A stretch of 64,000 nt of DNA from Geothrix oryzae. GTDB taxonomy: Bacteria; Acidobacteriota; Holophagae; Holophagales; Holophagaceae. The stretch covers positions 1,736,001 through 1,800,000 of the forward strand of contig NZ_AP027079.1 in the NCBI RefSeq assembly GCF_030295385.1, read 5' to 3'. The notes under the pieces are model-generated. The model was not told the DNA's origin. It was given only the letters and a program-made list of their open reading frames with translations, and made no database searches. Position numbers and translations under genes: made by a program. Below are positions 36,514 through 45,173 of the stretch, one piece after another. Every line of letters starts with the position of its first letter. Position 1 is the first letter of the stretch.

Positions 36514-36566
36514 TTCCATGAAATCATTAAATTTCAACATCGATCATGGAATTAATCGATTAATTT
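36514..36566. promoter_or_regulatory. AT-rich palindromic region upstream of the repeat protein
   Basis: A 16-bp perfect palindrome, AATTAATCGATTAATT, occupies 36550-36565, directly beside the cysteine desulfurase stop. An inverted repeat TTCCATG (36514-36520) / CATGGAA (36545-36551) surrounds an A/T-rich core. The region is far richer in A+T than anything nearby. It is placed to be promoter and operator for the leftward repeat-protein gene. Confidence 0.5.
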
Positions 36567-37713
36567 AAACTCTACCCAGTCCCTGGCGCAGCTCCGCCAC
36601 CAGCCCCGGCAGCAGCTCCGCCACCCGAGCCATCTGCGCCGGCGTGGTGCCCAATCCCAGGCTGAAGCGCACCGTGCCGCGCGCATAGGCATCGGGCACT
36701 TGCATGGCGCGCAGCACATGGCTGGGCTCCCGCATGCCCGTGCTGCAGGCACTCCCCGTGGAGACGCAGATGCCCTGCTCGGCCAGCTTCAGCTGCAGGG
36801 CCTCGCCTTCGATCCCCGCAAACCCCACGAGGCTGGTGTTGGGAAGGCGCTCCGCCCCCCTTCCATGGATGCACACCTCGGGGATCTCGGCCAGGAGGCA
36901 GGTCTCCAGGGCATCGCGCAGGCGCCGCACGCCGTCCATCTGCGGCAGCCGCGCCTGGGCGAGGGCCGCGGCCTTGCCCAGTCCCACGAGCCCTGGAACA
37001 TTCTCGGTGCCGCCGCGGCGCCCCCGCTCCTGGGAGCCGCCCAGCATGAAGGGCTTCAGGCGCACGCCCCGGCGGATCATGAGCAGGCCCGTCCCCTTGG
37101 GCCCATGGAACTTGTGTCCGCTGAGCGTGAGCAGGTCAGCGCCCCAGGCCGCCGCCGCCACGGGCACTTTGCCGATGGCCTGGGTGGCATCCACCAGGAA
37201 CAGGGCACCCTTGGCCTTCACCCGGCCTGCGATCTCGGCGACCGGGAACAGCACGCCCGATTCGTTGTTGGCGGCCATGACGGCCACCAGGGCCGTGTCC
37301 GGGCGCACCGCGGCCTCCAGCGCGGCCAGGTCCAGGCGCCCCTCGGCATCCACGCCCACCTCCGCGACCTCGCCTCCCTGGGCCTTCCACCAGGCCGCCA
37401 GGGCGCGCACGGCGGGGTGTTCCACGGCCGTGGTGACCAGGTGCCGCTTCGCGGGAAACGCCTCCCACACGCCCCGGACGGCGTGGTTCAGGCTTTCCGT
37501 GCCGCCGCTCGTGAACACGATCTCCGCGGGAGTGCAGCCCACCAGGGCGGCCGCCTGCTCCCGCGCCGCCACCACCGCGCCATCCGACAGGTGCCCGAGG
37601 GCATAGGCCGCACTGGCGTTGCCGAAACGCTCCGTGAACCAGGGCCGCATGGCCTCGAAGGCCTCGGGGGCGAGCGGCGTGGTGGCGTTGTGGTCGAGGT
37701 AGATCAGATCCAT
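36565..37713 (-). CDS. Cysteine desulfurase, NifS/IscS-like
   Basis: PLP enzyme that takes sulfur from cysteine for Fe-S clusters or tRNA thiolation. The N terminus Y-L-D-H-N-A-T-T-P is standard. The PLP lysine lies in S-G-H-K-F-H-G-P-K-G, and the sulfur-carrying cysteine in S-T-G-S-A-C-S-T-G. Length is 382 residues. ATG 37713 is chosen because it opens the family's first strand; longer upstream sequence overlaps the neighbour. No IscU/IscA genes are nearby. It begins 7 bases after the editing-protein gene, so the two are probably co-expressed. Confidence 0.9.
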   Translation of the reverse strand: MDLIYLDHNATTPLAPEAFEAMRPWFTERFGNASAAYALGHLSDGAVVAAREQAAALVGCTPAEIVFTSGGTESLNHAVRGVWEAFPAKRHLVTTAVEHPAVRALAAWWKAQGGEVAEVGVDAEGRLDLAALEAAVRPDTALVAVMAANNESGVLFPVAEIAGRVKAKGALFLVDATQAIGKVPVAAAAWGADLLTLSGHKFHGPKGTGLLMIRRGVRLKPFMLGGSQERGRRGGTENVPGLVGLGKAAALAQARLPQMDGVRRLRDALETCLLAEIPEVCIHGRGAERLPNTSLVGFAGIEGEALQLKLAEQGICVSTGSACSTGMREPSHVLRAMQVPDAYARGTVRFSLGLGTTPAQMARVAELLPGLVAELRQGLGRV

Positions 37714-37720
37714 GGTGGCG

Positions 37721-38914
37721 TCATTGTCCCATCTCGGGCCGGGCACGGAGATGAGCCAGGGCTTCGGCCCGGGCCGCCAGGCTCGGCGCCTTGCCCTGGA
37801 AGCTCTTGCCGGAACCGCCGCCCTTGGCCCCGAGGATCGCCGCCACGGCCTTGCCGGCTGAAGGCACATCCAGCGGCGACCGTTCACCCGCGCTCAGGAG
37901 GAAGAGGCCCTGCCCGCCCGGATCCGCCGTGAGGAACACGGCCTTGGCGGGATCCGCCGCGAGGATGCCCCGGACCAGCTTCTGGAGGAAGGCCATGTCG
38001 CGGCCTTCGAGGTGGGCCTCCACCAGGGCCTCAGGCCTCGCGGCCAGGGCCGCGGCCTGGAACTCGGCCAGCTCCTCCTCCAGCTTCCGGCTGCGGCGCT
38101 CCAGGACCAGCAGCTGATCCAGCTTGATCTGGAGGGCGGCGACGAGCTCCTCGTCGGGCGCGCCGAGCAGGGTCCGCAGCCTTGCATTGCGCTCTTCCTG
38201 CGCGCCCAGGCGCAGCCTGGCACGCCTTCCGGCCACATAGTAGAGGCGCGTACCTCCCCGGATGCCTTCGGTGCCCAGCAGCTTCAGGGCCTCGATCTCG
38301 CCTGTGTGGTGCAGGTGCGTGCCCCCGCAGGTGTTGAGATCCACCCCGGCGATCTGCACCAGGCGGATGTCGCCGACATGGCCTTCAGGCAGGCCCCGGG
38401 AGCGCACAGCCTCCTTCCCGTAGTCCTCCGGACTCACCTTCCGGGCGGTCACTTCATGATGGGCGCGGATCTCCGCGGCCACGGCCTCTTCCAGCCGCTC
38501 CATCTCCGCGGGGGAGATCGACGGCGCGTCCAGCTCGATGTCGCAGACCGTTCCCCCCAGGTGGAAGGCCGTGGTGTCCCACTTGAACTGGTCCTGGGCC
38601 ACGGCCGTGAGCAGGTGCTGGCCCGTGTGCTGCTGCATGTGGTCGAAGCGGCGGGTCCAATCCAGCCGCAGCGAAGCAGGGCCCACCGGAAGGGCCGTCG
38701 CGAGGTAGTGCCGGATCGCGCCTTCTCGTTTCTGGACCGCCACCACGGCCACGCCGTTCACCGTGCCCAGGTCGCAGGGCTGGCCGCCCCCCTCGGGGTA
38801 GAAGACCGTGTCCTCCAGGAGGACGAAGGGGCGCCCCCGCTCCTCTCCGCAGGCCAGGATGCGGGTCTCGAGCGCCGTGGCAAAAGGGTCTCGTTCATAG
38901 GCGGGCGTGGACAT
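37721..38914 (-). CDS. Alanyl-tRNA editing protein, AlaX type with DHHA1 domain
   Basis: 397 residues, predicted to hydrolyse mis-charged Ser- or Gly-tRNA(Ala). The zinc site is H-T-G-Q-H (near 96-100) together with C-G-G-T-H (near 198). The N terminus F-Y-P-E-G-G-G-Q-P matches the AlaRS editing domain. The last ~120 residues form a DHHA1-like tail ending in G-G-G-S-G-K-S-F-Q-G-K. The synthetase part is absent, so it is a stand-alone trans-editing factor. The stop lies 7 bases before cysteine desulfurase. Confidence 0.88.
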   Translation of the reverse strand: MSTPAYERDPFATALETRILACGEERGRPFVLLEDTVFYPEGGGQPCDLGTVNGVAVVAVQKREGAIRHYLATALPVGPASLRLDWTRRFDHMQQHTGQHLLTAVAQDQFKWDTTAFHLGGTVCDIELDAPSISPAEMERLEEAVAAEIRAHHEVTARKVSPEDYGKEAVRSRGLPEGHVGDIRLVQIAGVDLNTCGGTHLHHTGEIEALKLLGTEGIRGGTRLYYVAGRRARLRLGAQEERNARLRTLLGAPDEELVAALQIKLDQLLVLERRSRKLEEELAEFQAAALAARPEALVEAHLEGRDMAFLQKLVRGILAADPAKAVFLTADPGGQGLFLLSAGERSPLDVPSAGKAVAAILGAKGGGSGKSFQGKAPSLAARAEALAHLRARPEMGQ

Positions 38915-38957
38915 GCCGGGAGCCTAGCACAGGCGCTGATAGGCTGGAGGGGTCGCC

Positions 38958-40346
38958 ATGTCCCACATCCCCCTTCCCGAACGCCTCCGCCCCGCCACCC
39001 TCGACGAGGTGGTGGGCCAGGCCCACTTGCTGGGACCGAAGGGCGCCCTGACCCGGCTCACGGCCGGGGGGCGCCTGCCCTCCATGGTGATGTGGGGCCC
39101 GCCGGGCACGGGCAAGACCACCCTGGCCCGCATCCTGGCGGAGGCCACGGGCCACGGCTTCATGGAGTTCTCCGGGGTCAGCGGCAGCGCGGCGGAGCTG
39201 AAGAAGTTCCTGGCCGACAGCCGCGAGATGCCCCTGTTCCGCACGGTGCCCCCCGTGGTGTTCCTGGACGAGATCCACCGCTTCAACCGGGCCCAGCAGG
39301 ACATCCTGCTGCCCTTCCTGGAGCGCGGCGAAGCCATCCTCATCGGCGCCACCACGGAAAACCCCGCCTTCTACCTGAACCCGGCGCTCCGCAGCCGCTG
39401 CCAGCTCATCGCGCTGAAGCCCCTGGAACCAGTCCACATCCAGCAGGTGCTGAAGCGGGCCTGGGCCAGGGAGCGGTCCGGGCAGCCGGAGCCCGGAGAA
39501 GTCTTCGAGTGGCTCTCACACTGGGCTGGCGGCGACCTGCGCTCGGCGTTGTCCGGCCTGGAAACCTGGATGGAGATGCCGGATCCCGACCTGGAATCCC
39601 TCCAGGGGGCCCTGGGCGGCCGCATGATGTTCGATCGCGCCGATGGCCACTACGACCTGGCCAGCGCCTTCCAAAAGAGCCTGCGGGGCTCTGACGCGGA
39701 CGCCGCCCTCTACTACCTGAGCCGCATGATTCGCGGCGGCGAGGATCCCCGCTTCATCGCGCGCCGCCTCATGGTCTGCGCCGCGGAGGATGTGGGGAAC
39801 GCCGATCCCCAGGCCTTCCTCCTGAGCGAAGCCGCCAGCCGCGCCGTGGAGCAGATCGGCTGGCCCGAGGCCCGCATCCCCCTGGCCCAGGCCATCATCT
39901 ATGTGGCCAACGCCCCCAAGAGCAACGCCACCGTGCTGGCCGTGGACGCGGCCCTGGCGGCCGATGACGCCCCCATTCCCGAGGCCATCCGCGACGCCCA
40001 CACCGCCACGGCCCGCAAGGCCGGCCGCGGCGTGGGCTACCACTACTCCCACGACGACTACGACCGGGAGCAGGCCTTCCTGCCCGACAAGCTCCGGGGC
40101 CTTTCCTTTTACGAACCGAAGCGCCCCCAGGAGCGCAGCTGGCGGGATCGCCAGGAACCGGATGCGACGGCCCTCTCGACCCTCTGGCAGGCCTGGACCG
40201 AGGCCCACCCCGAGGGCGGCGAGCTCCCCCTGGAAGACTGGAGCGCCGAATTGGCCTGCAGCCGCGAAGCCCTGGCCCGGGCCCTGGCCAAGCTGGCCCA
40301 GGGCCGGTTCACCCTGGGACGGAAGCTCGAAGCCAAGCCGATCTAA
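38958..40346 (+). CDS. rarA: Replication-associated recombination protein RarA (MgsA)
   Basis: AAA+ ATPase of 462 residues acting at stalled replication forks. Walker A is G-P-P-G-T-G-K-T-T, followed by [14 protein letters not shown], the usual Walker B of the RarA/WRNIP1 family. The C-terminal tetramerisation region has [12 protein letters not shown]. The ATG has GGAGGGG upstream. The stop overlaps the convergent chemoreceptor gene by four bases. Confidence 0.92.
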   Translation: MSHIPLPERLRPATLDEVVGQAHLLGPKGALTRLTAGGRLPSMVMWGPPGTGKTTLARILAEATGHGFMEFSGVSGSAAELKKFLADSREMPLFRTVPPVVFLDEIHRFNRAQQDILLPFLERGEAILIGATTENPAFYLNPALRSRCQLIALKPLEPVHIQQVLKRAWARERSGQPEPGEVFEWLSHWAGGDLRSALSGLETWMEMPDPDLESLQGALGGRMMFDRADGHYDLASAFQKSLRGSDADAALYYLSRMIRGGEDPRFIARRLMVCAAEDVGNADPQAFLLSEAASRAVEQIGWPEARIPLAQAIIYVANAPKSNATVLAVDAALAADDAPIPEAIRDAHTATARKAGRGVGYHYSHDDYDREQAFLPDKLRGLSFYEPKRPQERSWRDRQEPDATALSTLWQAWTEAHPEGGELPLEDWSAELACSREALARALAKLAQGRFTLGRKLEAKPI

Positions 40347-41926
40347 CGCTCGCTCGACCAGCCCAGCAGGCTCACGCCGTAGCGCTGGCCGCAGACATGG
40401 AGCGGCACGGTGAGCACCGTGATGATGGCCCCGGTGTCACGCGCGTAGGTCTGGACCAGGAAGTCCTCCCGGCGGGCGGCCTTCTCGTCGAGGTCGGCCA
40501 CCCGTTGGAACGCCGCCCGGCTGGCTCGGTCGGGGAGCGCCTCGGCCACTTCGCCCAGGCCGTGCCGCGCCCCCCGCACCAGGACACGGTTGTCCGTGAA
40601 GAAGCGCTTCACGCGGTTGCCGGCCAGATCCTGGTCCGGGTGGCCGGTCCAGTCCTGGGCGAAGCGTCGGTTGTGGGATGGGGCGTAGCTGTTGAGGTCG
40701 AGGATCAGGGCGAAGGTGAGGCGAGGCTCCTGCTCGAGGACGCCGTCGAAGGCCTCCTGCAGCGGCCGCTCCACCAGGGCATCGTAGGCGGTGCGGTATT
40801 TGGGGGGCGCGAAGCCTTCGGGCGGAACATGCAGCACATTGAAGAAGCGGGAGAGGCTCTGGATCTCCGCCCCCTGGATCTCCCGGTATTCAAGCGCCAG
40901 CAGGTCCTCCTGGCGGACTCGCCCATCACCGAGGGCCATCTCGAGGATCTTCGCACTGGTGGCGGTGAGGCCCCGCGCCAGGTCGAGCGCGCGGTGAAAC
41001 AGGGAGCCCGTGTCATAGGCGGCCAGGTGGCGGTGTCCGAGCTCGGTGAGCGAGGAGACGCTGAAGGCGTCCTGGGCCACGGCTTCCGCCTCGGCCTTCA
41101 GGGTGCCCGTGGCATCCAGCAGCTCTCCCGAGGCCGCCACGAGCCTCCGGGCCGCGGCATGCTCCTCCGAGGCCGTGCGGGCCATGCTGGAGACATTCCC
41201 CGCGGTGGATTCCGCCAGCTCCGCGATGCCCGAGAATCGCTGCTCCACGGCCTCCACCTGGGCGCGGGTTTCGGAAGCCAGGCCCAGGCTCCGGCCCATG
41301 GCCTCCCGGGCCGGGTCCAGGTCCCGGCGGATGGATTCCAGCAGCTGTCCGATTTCCTGGGTCTGCCGGGAGGTCCGGTCCGCCAGTTTCCGCACCTCCT
41401 CGGCCACCACGGCGAAACCCCGGCCTGCCGCACCGGCATGGGCGGCCTCGATGGCCGCATTGAGGCTGAGCATCCCCGTGCGGTCCGCGATCTCCCCGAT
41501 CACCTGGGAGACTTCGTTCACCTGGAGAATGTGTCCCATCAGGGATTCCAGGCGTTCGGAGGTGAGGGTCGTCTGTTCCTGGAGCTGGCGAACCGTGGCC
41601 ACGGCCTCGTCGCTCTCCTGGCGGCCCTGGCGCGTCAGGTCGGCCATCAGGCGGGTGGACTCGGCGCCCTCCTCTGCCGCCGAAGCCGCCTGGGAGATAT
41701 TCGCGTCCAGCCCCTCCAGGGTGCCCTGGATGCTCCGGGTGCTGTCGAGGATCCGGTCGATCTCCCGCGCCAGGGTCTGGATCCTCACCGAGGTCCGCGC
41801 CGCGCCGGCCGCCGAGCGGTTGATCACGGTTTCCAGGCCCGCCAGATCCTGGGCGAGCTGCGCCGGGTCATGCTCCTCGGAGCCACTCGCGGCGGGCACG
41901 GCGGGCCTGGGGGTGGGTTCGGACAT
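40343..41926 (-). CDS. Soluble methyl-accepting chemotaxis-like protein
   Basis: 527 residues, no membrane segment. Residues about 20-290 are helical and contain the chemoreceptor signalling tip: [17 protein letters not shown] and [14 protein letters not shown]. Residues about 300-527 form a sensor-like domain with N-R-V-K-R-F-F and [10 protein letters not shown], a pattern seen in cytoplasmic chemoreceptors. The signalling part therefore precedes the sensor, opposite to transmembrane receptors. The start ATG has only a weak GGAA upstream. No che genes are in the window. Confidence 0.85.
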   Translation of the reverse strand: MSEPTPRPAVPAASGSEEHDPAQLAQDLAGLETVINRSAAGAARTSVRIQTLAREIDRILDSTRSIQGTLEGLDANISQAASAAEEGAESTRLMADLTRQGRQESDEAVATVRQLQEQTTLTSERLESLMGHILQVNEVSQVIGEIADRTGMLSLNAAIEAAHAGAAGRGFAVVAEEVRKLADRTSRQTQEIGQLLESIRRDLDPAREAMGRSLGLASETRAQVEAVEQRFSGIAELAESTAGNVSSMARTASEEHAAARRLVAASGELLDATGTLKAEAEAVAQDAFSVSSLTELGHRHLAAYDTGSLFHRALDLARGLTATSAKILEMALGDGRVRQEDLLALEYREIQGAEIQSLSRFFNVLHVPPEGFAPPKYRTAYDALVERPLQEAFDGVLEQEPRLTFALILDLNSYAPSHNRRFAQDWTGHPDQDLAGNRVKRFFTDNRVLVRGARHGLGEVAEALPDRASRAAFQRVADLDEKAARREDFLVQTYARDTGAIITVLTVPLHVCGQRYGVSLLGWSSER

Positions 41927-41981
41927 GGGCGTTTCCGGGAGTCAGACCTTCTTCTTCGGCCCGGCCCCCCGGATCTGAAGT

Positions 41982-42848
41982 TCAGTCCAGATGGCCCATG
42001 CGGCCGGCCTGGTAATCCTGGATGGCCTGCTCGATCTCCTGGTAGGTGTTCATCACGAAGGGGCCGTAGTGGGCGATGGGCTCCCGGAGGGGTTCCCCCG
42101 CCAGCAGCATGAGGCTGACGGGAGTCGCCGCCTCCAGGGCCAGCGAATCGCCTTCGCCCAGCAGGGCCACGCTGTCGGCCGGAACCTCCGTGCCCTCGAT
42201 GCGGATGGCTCCGTGCAGCGGCACGGCGGCGGCGATCCACCCTGCGGGAATGGCCTGCTCGAACTGCGCACCGGCCTCCAGCTCCAGGTGGGCATAGGCG
42301 ATCTTCGCGGGCGTGCGGGCCGGGCCGGTCACGCCCGCCCAGGTGCCGGCCAGCACGCGCATGCGCCCGCCCGGAATGGCGACCCACGGCATGGTCTCCG
42401 CCTGCAGGTCCGTGTAGCCCGGGGTGGAGCCCTTCAGCGCCTTGGGCAGGTTGATCCAGAGCTGCACGCCCTCGATGGGGCCGCCGGTTTCCAGGTGCTC
42501 GGGCACCGGCATCTCTTCATGGACGATGCCGGCCCCGGCATTCATGAGCTGGGCGCCGCCGGGCTGCAGCAGCCCTGAACCGCCCGTGCTGTCCCGGTGC
42601 CGGAAGGCGCCCTGGATCAGGTAGGTGAGGGTCTGGAAACCCCGGTGGGGATGGGGCGGGAAGCCCGCATCCGTCCCCGGAGGCAGCACCATGGGACCGA
42701 AGTGGTCCATGAGCAGGAAGGGATCCATGGCGCGGAAGGCCTCTGCGCCGCGCTTGCCTTGGCCGGGCACCAGGCGCGTGAGCGGCACGCGGTTGCCGTC
42801 CTCCGTGGGGAGTCCGGGTACGAGGACGGAAACGGATTTGCGGGTCAT
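41982..42848 (-). CDS. Pirin-family protein
   Basis: 288-residue cupin-fold protein. The metal-binding segment H-P-H-R-G-F near residue 66 and later H and E ligands (I-V-H-E-E-M) are intact. Pirins include transcription cofactors and quercetin 2,3-dioxygenase-like enzymes; which applies is not shown. ATG 42848 has GAGGAGG five bases upstream. It is the second gene of an operon with another pirin-like gene, 10 bases downstream of its stop. Confidence 0.88.
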   Translation of the reverse strand: MTRKSVSVLVPGLPTEDGNRVPLTRLVPGQGKRGAEAFRAMDPFLLMDHFGPMVLPPGTDAGFPPHPHRGFQTLTYLIQGAFRHRDSTGGSGLLQPGGAQLMNAGAGIVHEEMPVPEHLETGGPIEGVQLWINLPKALKGSTPGYTDLQAETMPWVAIPGGRMRVLAGTWAGVTGPARTPAKIAYAHLELEAGAQFEQAIPAGWIAAAVPLHGAIRIEGTEVPADSVALLGEGDSLALEAATPVSLMLLAGEPLREPIAHYGPFVMNTYQEIEQAIQDYQAGRMGHLD

Positions 42849-42858
42849 CGGAACCTCC

Positions 42859-43569
42859 TCAGGCAAGATCGAAGAACAGGATTTCGGCGGGTGATCCAGC
42901 CTCCACCCCGGCCACGACGGTGATGGACGGCTCTCCTTCGATGCGGGCGGAATCCCCGGCGTTCATGGCCGCGCCGTTGAGGCTGATGGAGCCCCTGGCC
43001 ACCTGGAGGAACCCCGCGCGTCCAGAGGGGATGGAGCCCTGCACCGCGCGGCCCGCGTCCAGCCGGGCCACGAAGACCTTCACATCCTGGAAGAGCTTTA
43101 CGGAACCCTCCGCGCCGTCGGGACTGGCGATGAGGCGCAGCTGATTCTGAAGGCCGGCTTCGGGAAAAGCCACCTGGTCGTAGCGGGGGACGAGGCCCTG
43201 GCGCTCGGGGAGGATCCAGATCTGGAGGAAGTGCACGGGCTCATCAGCCGAAGGGTTGAACTCGCTGTGGCGGATGCCGGTGCCGGCACTCATGACCTGG
43301 GCTTCGCCCGGGCGGATGACGCCGTGGGTGCCCAGGCTGTCGCGATGCTCCAGCGTGCCGGACAGCACCCAGGTGAGGATCTCCATGTCGCGATGGCCGT
43401 GGGTGCCGAACCCTTTGGCCGCCTGCACTCGGTCCTCGTTGATGACGCGCAGCGCGTGGAACTGCATGTGGTCGGCGTCGAAGTACTCGCCGAAGGAGAA
43501 GGTGTGGTGGGTGTCCAGCCAGCCGAAATCGAAATGGCCGCGGGTTCCAGCAGGTCGCAGCGTGATCAT
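42859..43569 (-). CDS. Pirin/YhaK-family protein, probable quercetinase-like cupin
   Basis: 236 residues. The N terminus R-G-H-F-D-F-G-W-L-D-T-H-H-T-F-S-F-G is characteristic of YhaK-type pirins. Metal ligands sit in H-G-H-R-D-M-E and a following H/E pair (G-I-R-H-S-E). The second cupin half is present but shorter than in the next gene. ATG 43569 has AGGAGG four bases upstream and lies behind a well-formed promoter. It heads a two-gene operon. Confidence 0.87.
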   Translation of the reverse strand: MITLRPAGTRGHFDFGWLDTHHTFSFGEYFDADHMQFHALRVINEDRVQAAKGFGTHGHRDMEILTWVLSGTLEHRDSLGTHGVIRPGEAQVMSAGTGIRHSEFNPSADEPVHFLQIWILPERQGLVPRYDQVAFPEAGLQNQLRLIASPDGAEGSVKLFQDVKVFVARLDAGRAVQGSIPSGRAGFLQVARGSISLNGAAMNAGDSARIEGEPSITVVAGVEAGSPAEILFFDLA

Positions 43570-43585
43570 GATGCCTCCTGGATTC

Positions 43586-43613
43586 ATTTTATGTGTTGCA
43601 ACTTTTATTTCAA
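43586..43613 (-). promoter_or_regulatory. Sigma-70-type promoter of the pirin operon with palindromic spacer
   Basis: On the minus strand TTGAAA (-35) and TAAAAT (-10) are 16 bases apart, each one base from consensus. The spacer includes the palindrome GTTGCAAC, well placed for a repressor. Seventeen bases separate the -10 from the pirin ATG, and the ribosome-binding site lies between. Confidence 0.65.
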
Positions 43614-43687
43614 CCCCTCCCCTCAAAAAAACGGGAGCTTCATGAGGAACATGGACTTATCTTTGGGGTGTCCAAGCGGAGGCCGCC

Positions 43688-44116
43688 GTGATCACGCGGG
43701 TGCTGGTGGGGATCGATTTCTCTGAGGCCTCGAAGCAGGCCCTGGAACGGGCCGGCAACTGGGCCACCCGGATGGGCGTCCCCCTGGTGGCCATGCATGT
43801 GCTCCAGCCCCCGGCGCCGATGCTGCCCGAAGCCCAGATCGCCCTGCCCGACCCCGCCTGGCTCCACAGCATGGAGGACCATGCCCGCGAGCAGCTGGAG
43901 GGCTGGCTCAGGCCCTACCCCGGGGCCACCGCCGTCGTGAAATGGGGCGGCCCCGCGGAAGAACTCATCTCCGAAGCGGATCACCGGACCCTGCTGGTGG
44001 TGGCCCAGGTGGGCCATTCCACGCTGGAGCGTCTGCTCTTCGGCAGCACCGCCGCGCGGGTGGTGAGGCTGGCCCCCTGCGATGTCCTGGTGGTGCGCAC
44101 GGAGAAGACGCACTAA
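43688..44116 (+). CDS. Universal stress protein, UspA family
   Basis: 142-residue single-domain protein. The N terminus V-L-V-G-I-D-F-S-E-A-S and the C-terminal G-H-S-T-L-E-R-L-L-F-G-S-T-A (G-x9-G-S/T ATP-binding motif) are typical. The start is GTG 43688 with GGAGG five bases upstream. The stop overlaps the patatin gene by four bases (CTAA) in a convergent arrangement. Confidence 0.9.
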   Translation: MITRVLVGIDFSEASKQALERAGNWATRMGVPLVAMHVLQPPAPMLPEAQIALPDPAWLHSMEDHAREQLEGWLRPYPGATAVVKWGGPAEELISEADHRTLLVVAQVGHSTLERLLFGSTAARVVRLAPCDVLVVRTEKTH

Positions 44117-45111
44117 GAAGTCGGAACAACACCCCGAAGCAGCTTCGCCAGGGCTTCCACTTCCGCGGCCTGGCGCTTGAGGATGCCTTCGGCCGCGCGC
44201 CGCAGCCCCTCCAGATGCTCCGGGCTGGCGTCGTCCATCTCGCGGAGCCCCGCGTCGAGATCGGCCTGGAAGCGGTGATAGCGCGGCGTGCCGTCTTCGC
44301 GGGCGGGCAGCAGCTGGCGGAGCTGGTAGTCCACCGTGTCGGCCACACCATCGAAGATCACATCCAGCACGGGTCTGGCCCACCCGGCCACGCCCCAGCC
44401 CCTCGCCTCTTCGTAGCGGTAGGGCTTGGCATAGAGTCCGGTGCCCAGGGACACAAGGAGGAGGTCCTCCGCGGAACGGCCGGTCTTTCCCAGCGTCTGC
44501 CACGCCTCGGCATAGGCGCACATGGCCGGGTTGTTGGCGAAGACGCCTCCATCCACGAGCACATCGCGCTCTCCGGGCCACGGCACCAGGGCGGGCTCGA
44601 AGTAGGTGGGAGCCGCGCTGGTGGCGCGGGCCGCCACGCGCAGGGGCACATCGTAGCGGGCATCCTCCTGGGCCCTGCGACGGCGGTAGAAAAAGGCATC
44701 CCGTTTCTCCAGATCATAGGCCGTCACCAGCACCTCGGTGAGGGCCTCCTTGAGGCGGGTCTCCCCGAAGTACTGCTTGAGCACGCCCTCGAGGCCGTCC
44801 GATGGATATTTCGCGGCCCGCAGCCCCATGGGGTTCGTGAGGTGGCGCCAGAGGTTCTCGTCAAAGATCCGCGTTCCCTCTTTCAGGTAGAGTCCGGCCA
44901 GATCCCGGGCGGAGTAGCGGGGCCGCCCGCCCTGCCCCGGCGCCGCGAGCCCCAGGGCCAGGATGCCGCCCGTGCTGGTACCCGCGATGAGGTCGAAGCA
45001 GTCCGCCACCGCCCGGCCCGTCTGCCGCTCCAGCTCCGCCAGCACCAGCGCCGGGATGAGGCCGCGGATGCCGCCGCCGTCGATCGACAGGATGCGGAAG
45101 GGTTGGGGCAT
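44113..45111 (-). CDS. Patatin-like phospholipase
   Basis: 332-residue lipid acyl hydrolase. The oxyanion loop D-G-G-G-I-R-G is at 11-17, the nucleophile serine in G-T-S-T-G-G (Ser46), and the catalytic aspartate in V-D-G-G-V-F-A-N-N-P (Asp187). ATG 45111 opens the correct frame. An ATG at 45118 sits at ideal spacing from GGAGG but in the wrong frame, so true initiation may be weak. The GGAGG lies inside the terminator stem of the upstream dehydrogenase gene. Confidence 0.9.
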   Translation of the reverse strand: MPQPFRILSIDGGGIRGLIPALVLAELERQTGRAVADCFDLIAGTSTGGILALGLAAPGQGGRPRYSARDLAGLYLKEGTRIFDENLWRHLTNPMGLRAAKYPSDGLEGVLKQYFGETRLKEALTEVLVTAYDLEKRDAFFYRRRRAQEDARYDVPLRVAARATSAAPTYFEPALVPWPGERDVLVDGGVFANNPAMCAYAEAWQTLGKTGRSAEDLLLVSLGTGLYAKPYRYEEARGWGVAGWARPVLDVIFDGVADTVDYQLRQLLPAREDGTPRYHRFQADLDAGLREMDDASPEHLEGLRRAAEGILKRQAAEVEALAKLLRGVVPTS

Positions 45112-45123
45112 TCGGCATTTTAT

Positions 45124-45161
45124 CCTCCGAAAAACGGGCCATACGGCCCGTTTTTCGGAGG
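45124..45161. terminator. Bidirectional terminator overlapping the patatin ribosome-binding site
   Basis: A perfect 17-bp inverted repeat (45124-45140 with 45145-45161) has loop ATAC. The centre reads AAAAACGGGCC / GGCCCGTTTTT, so it forms an intrinsic terminator in either direction. It ends the leftward acyl-CoA dehydrogenase transcript, and its 3' arm contains the GGAGG presumed to serve the patatin gene. Confidence 0.85.
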
Positions 45162-45173
45162 ACGGAGCGGCCT

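Noticed and set aside
45099..45118. Frameshift at the patatin start suggested by an ATG at ideal spacing in another frame
   Set aside because: ATG 45111 opens the full patatin frame including D-G-G-G-I-R-G; the other frame soon becomes meaningless.
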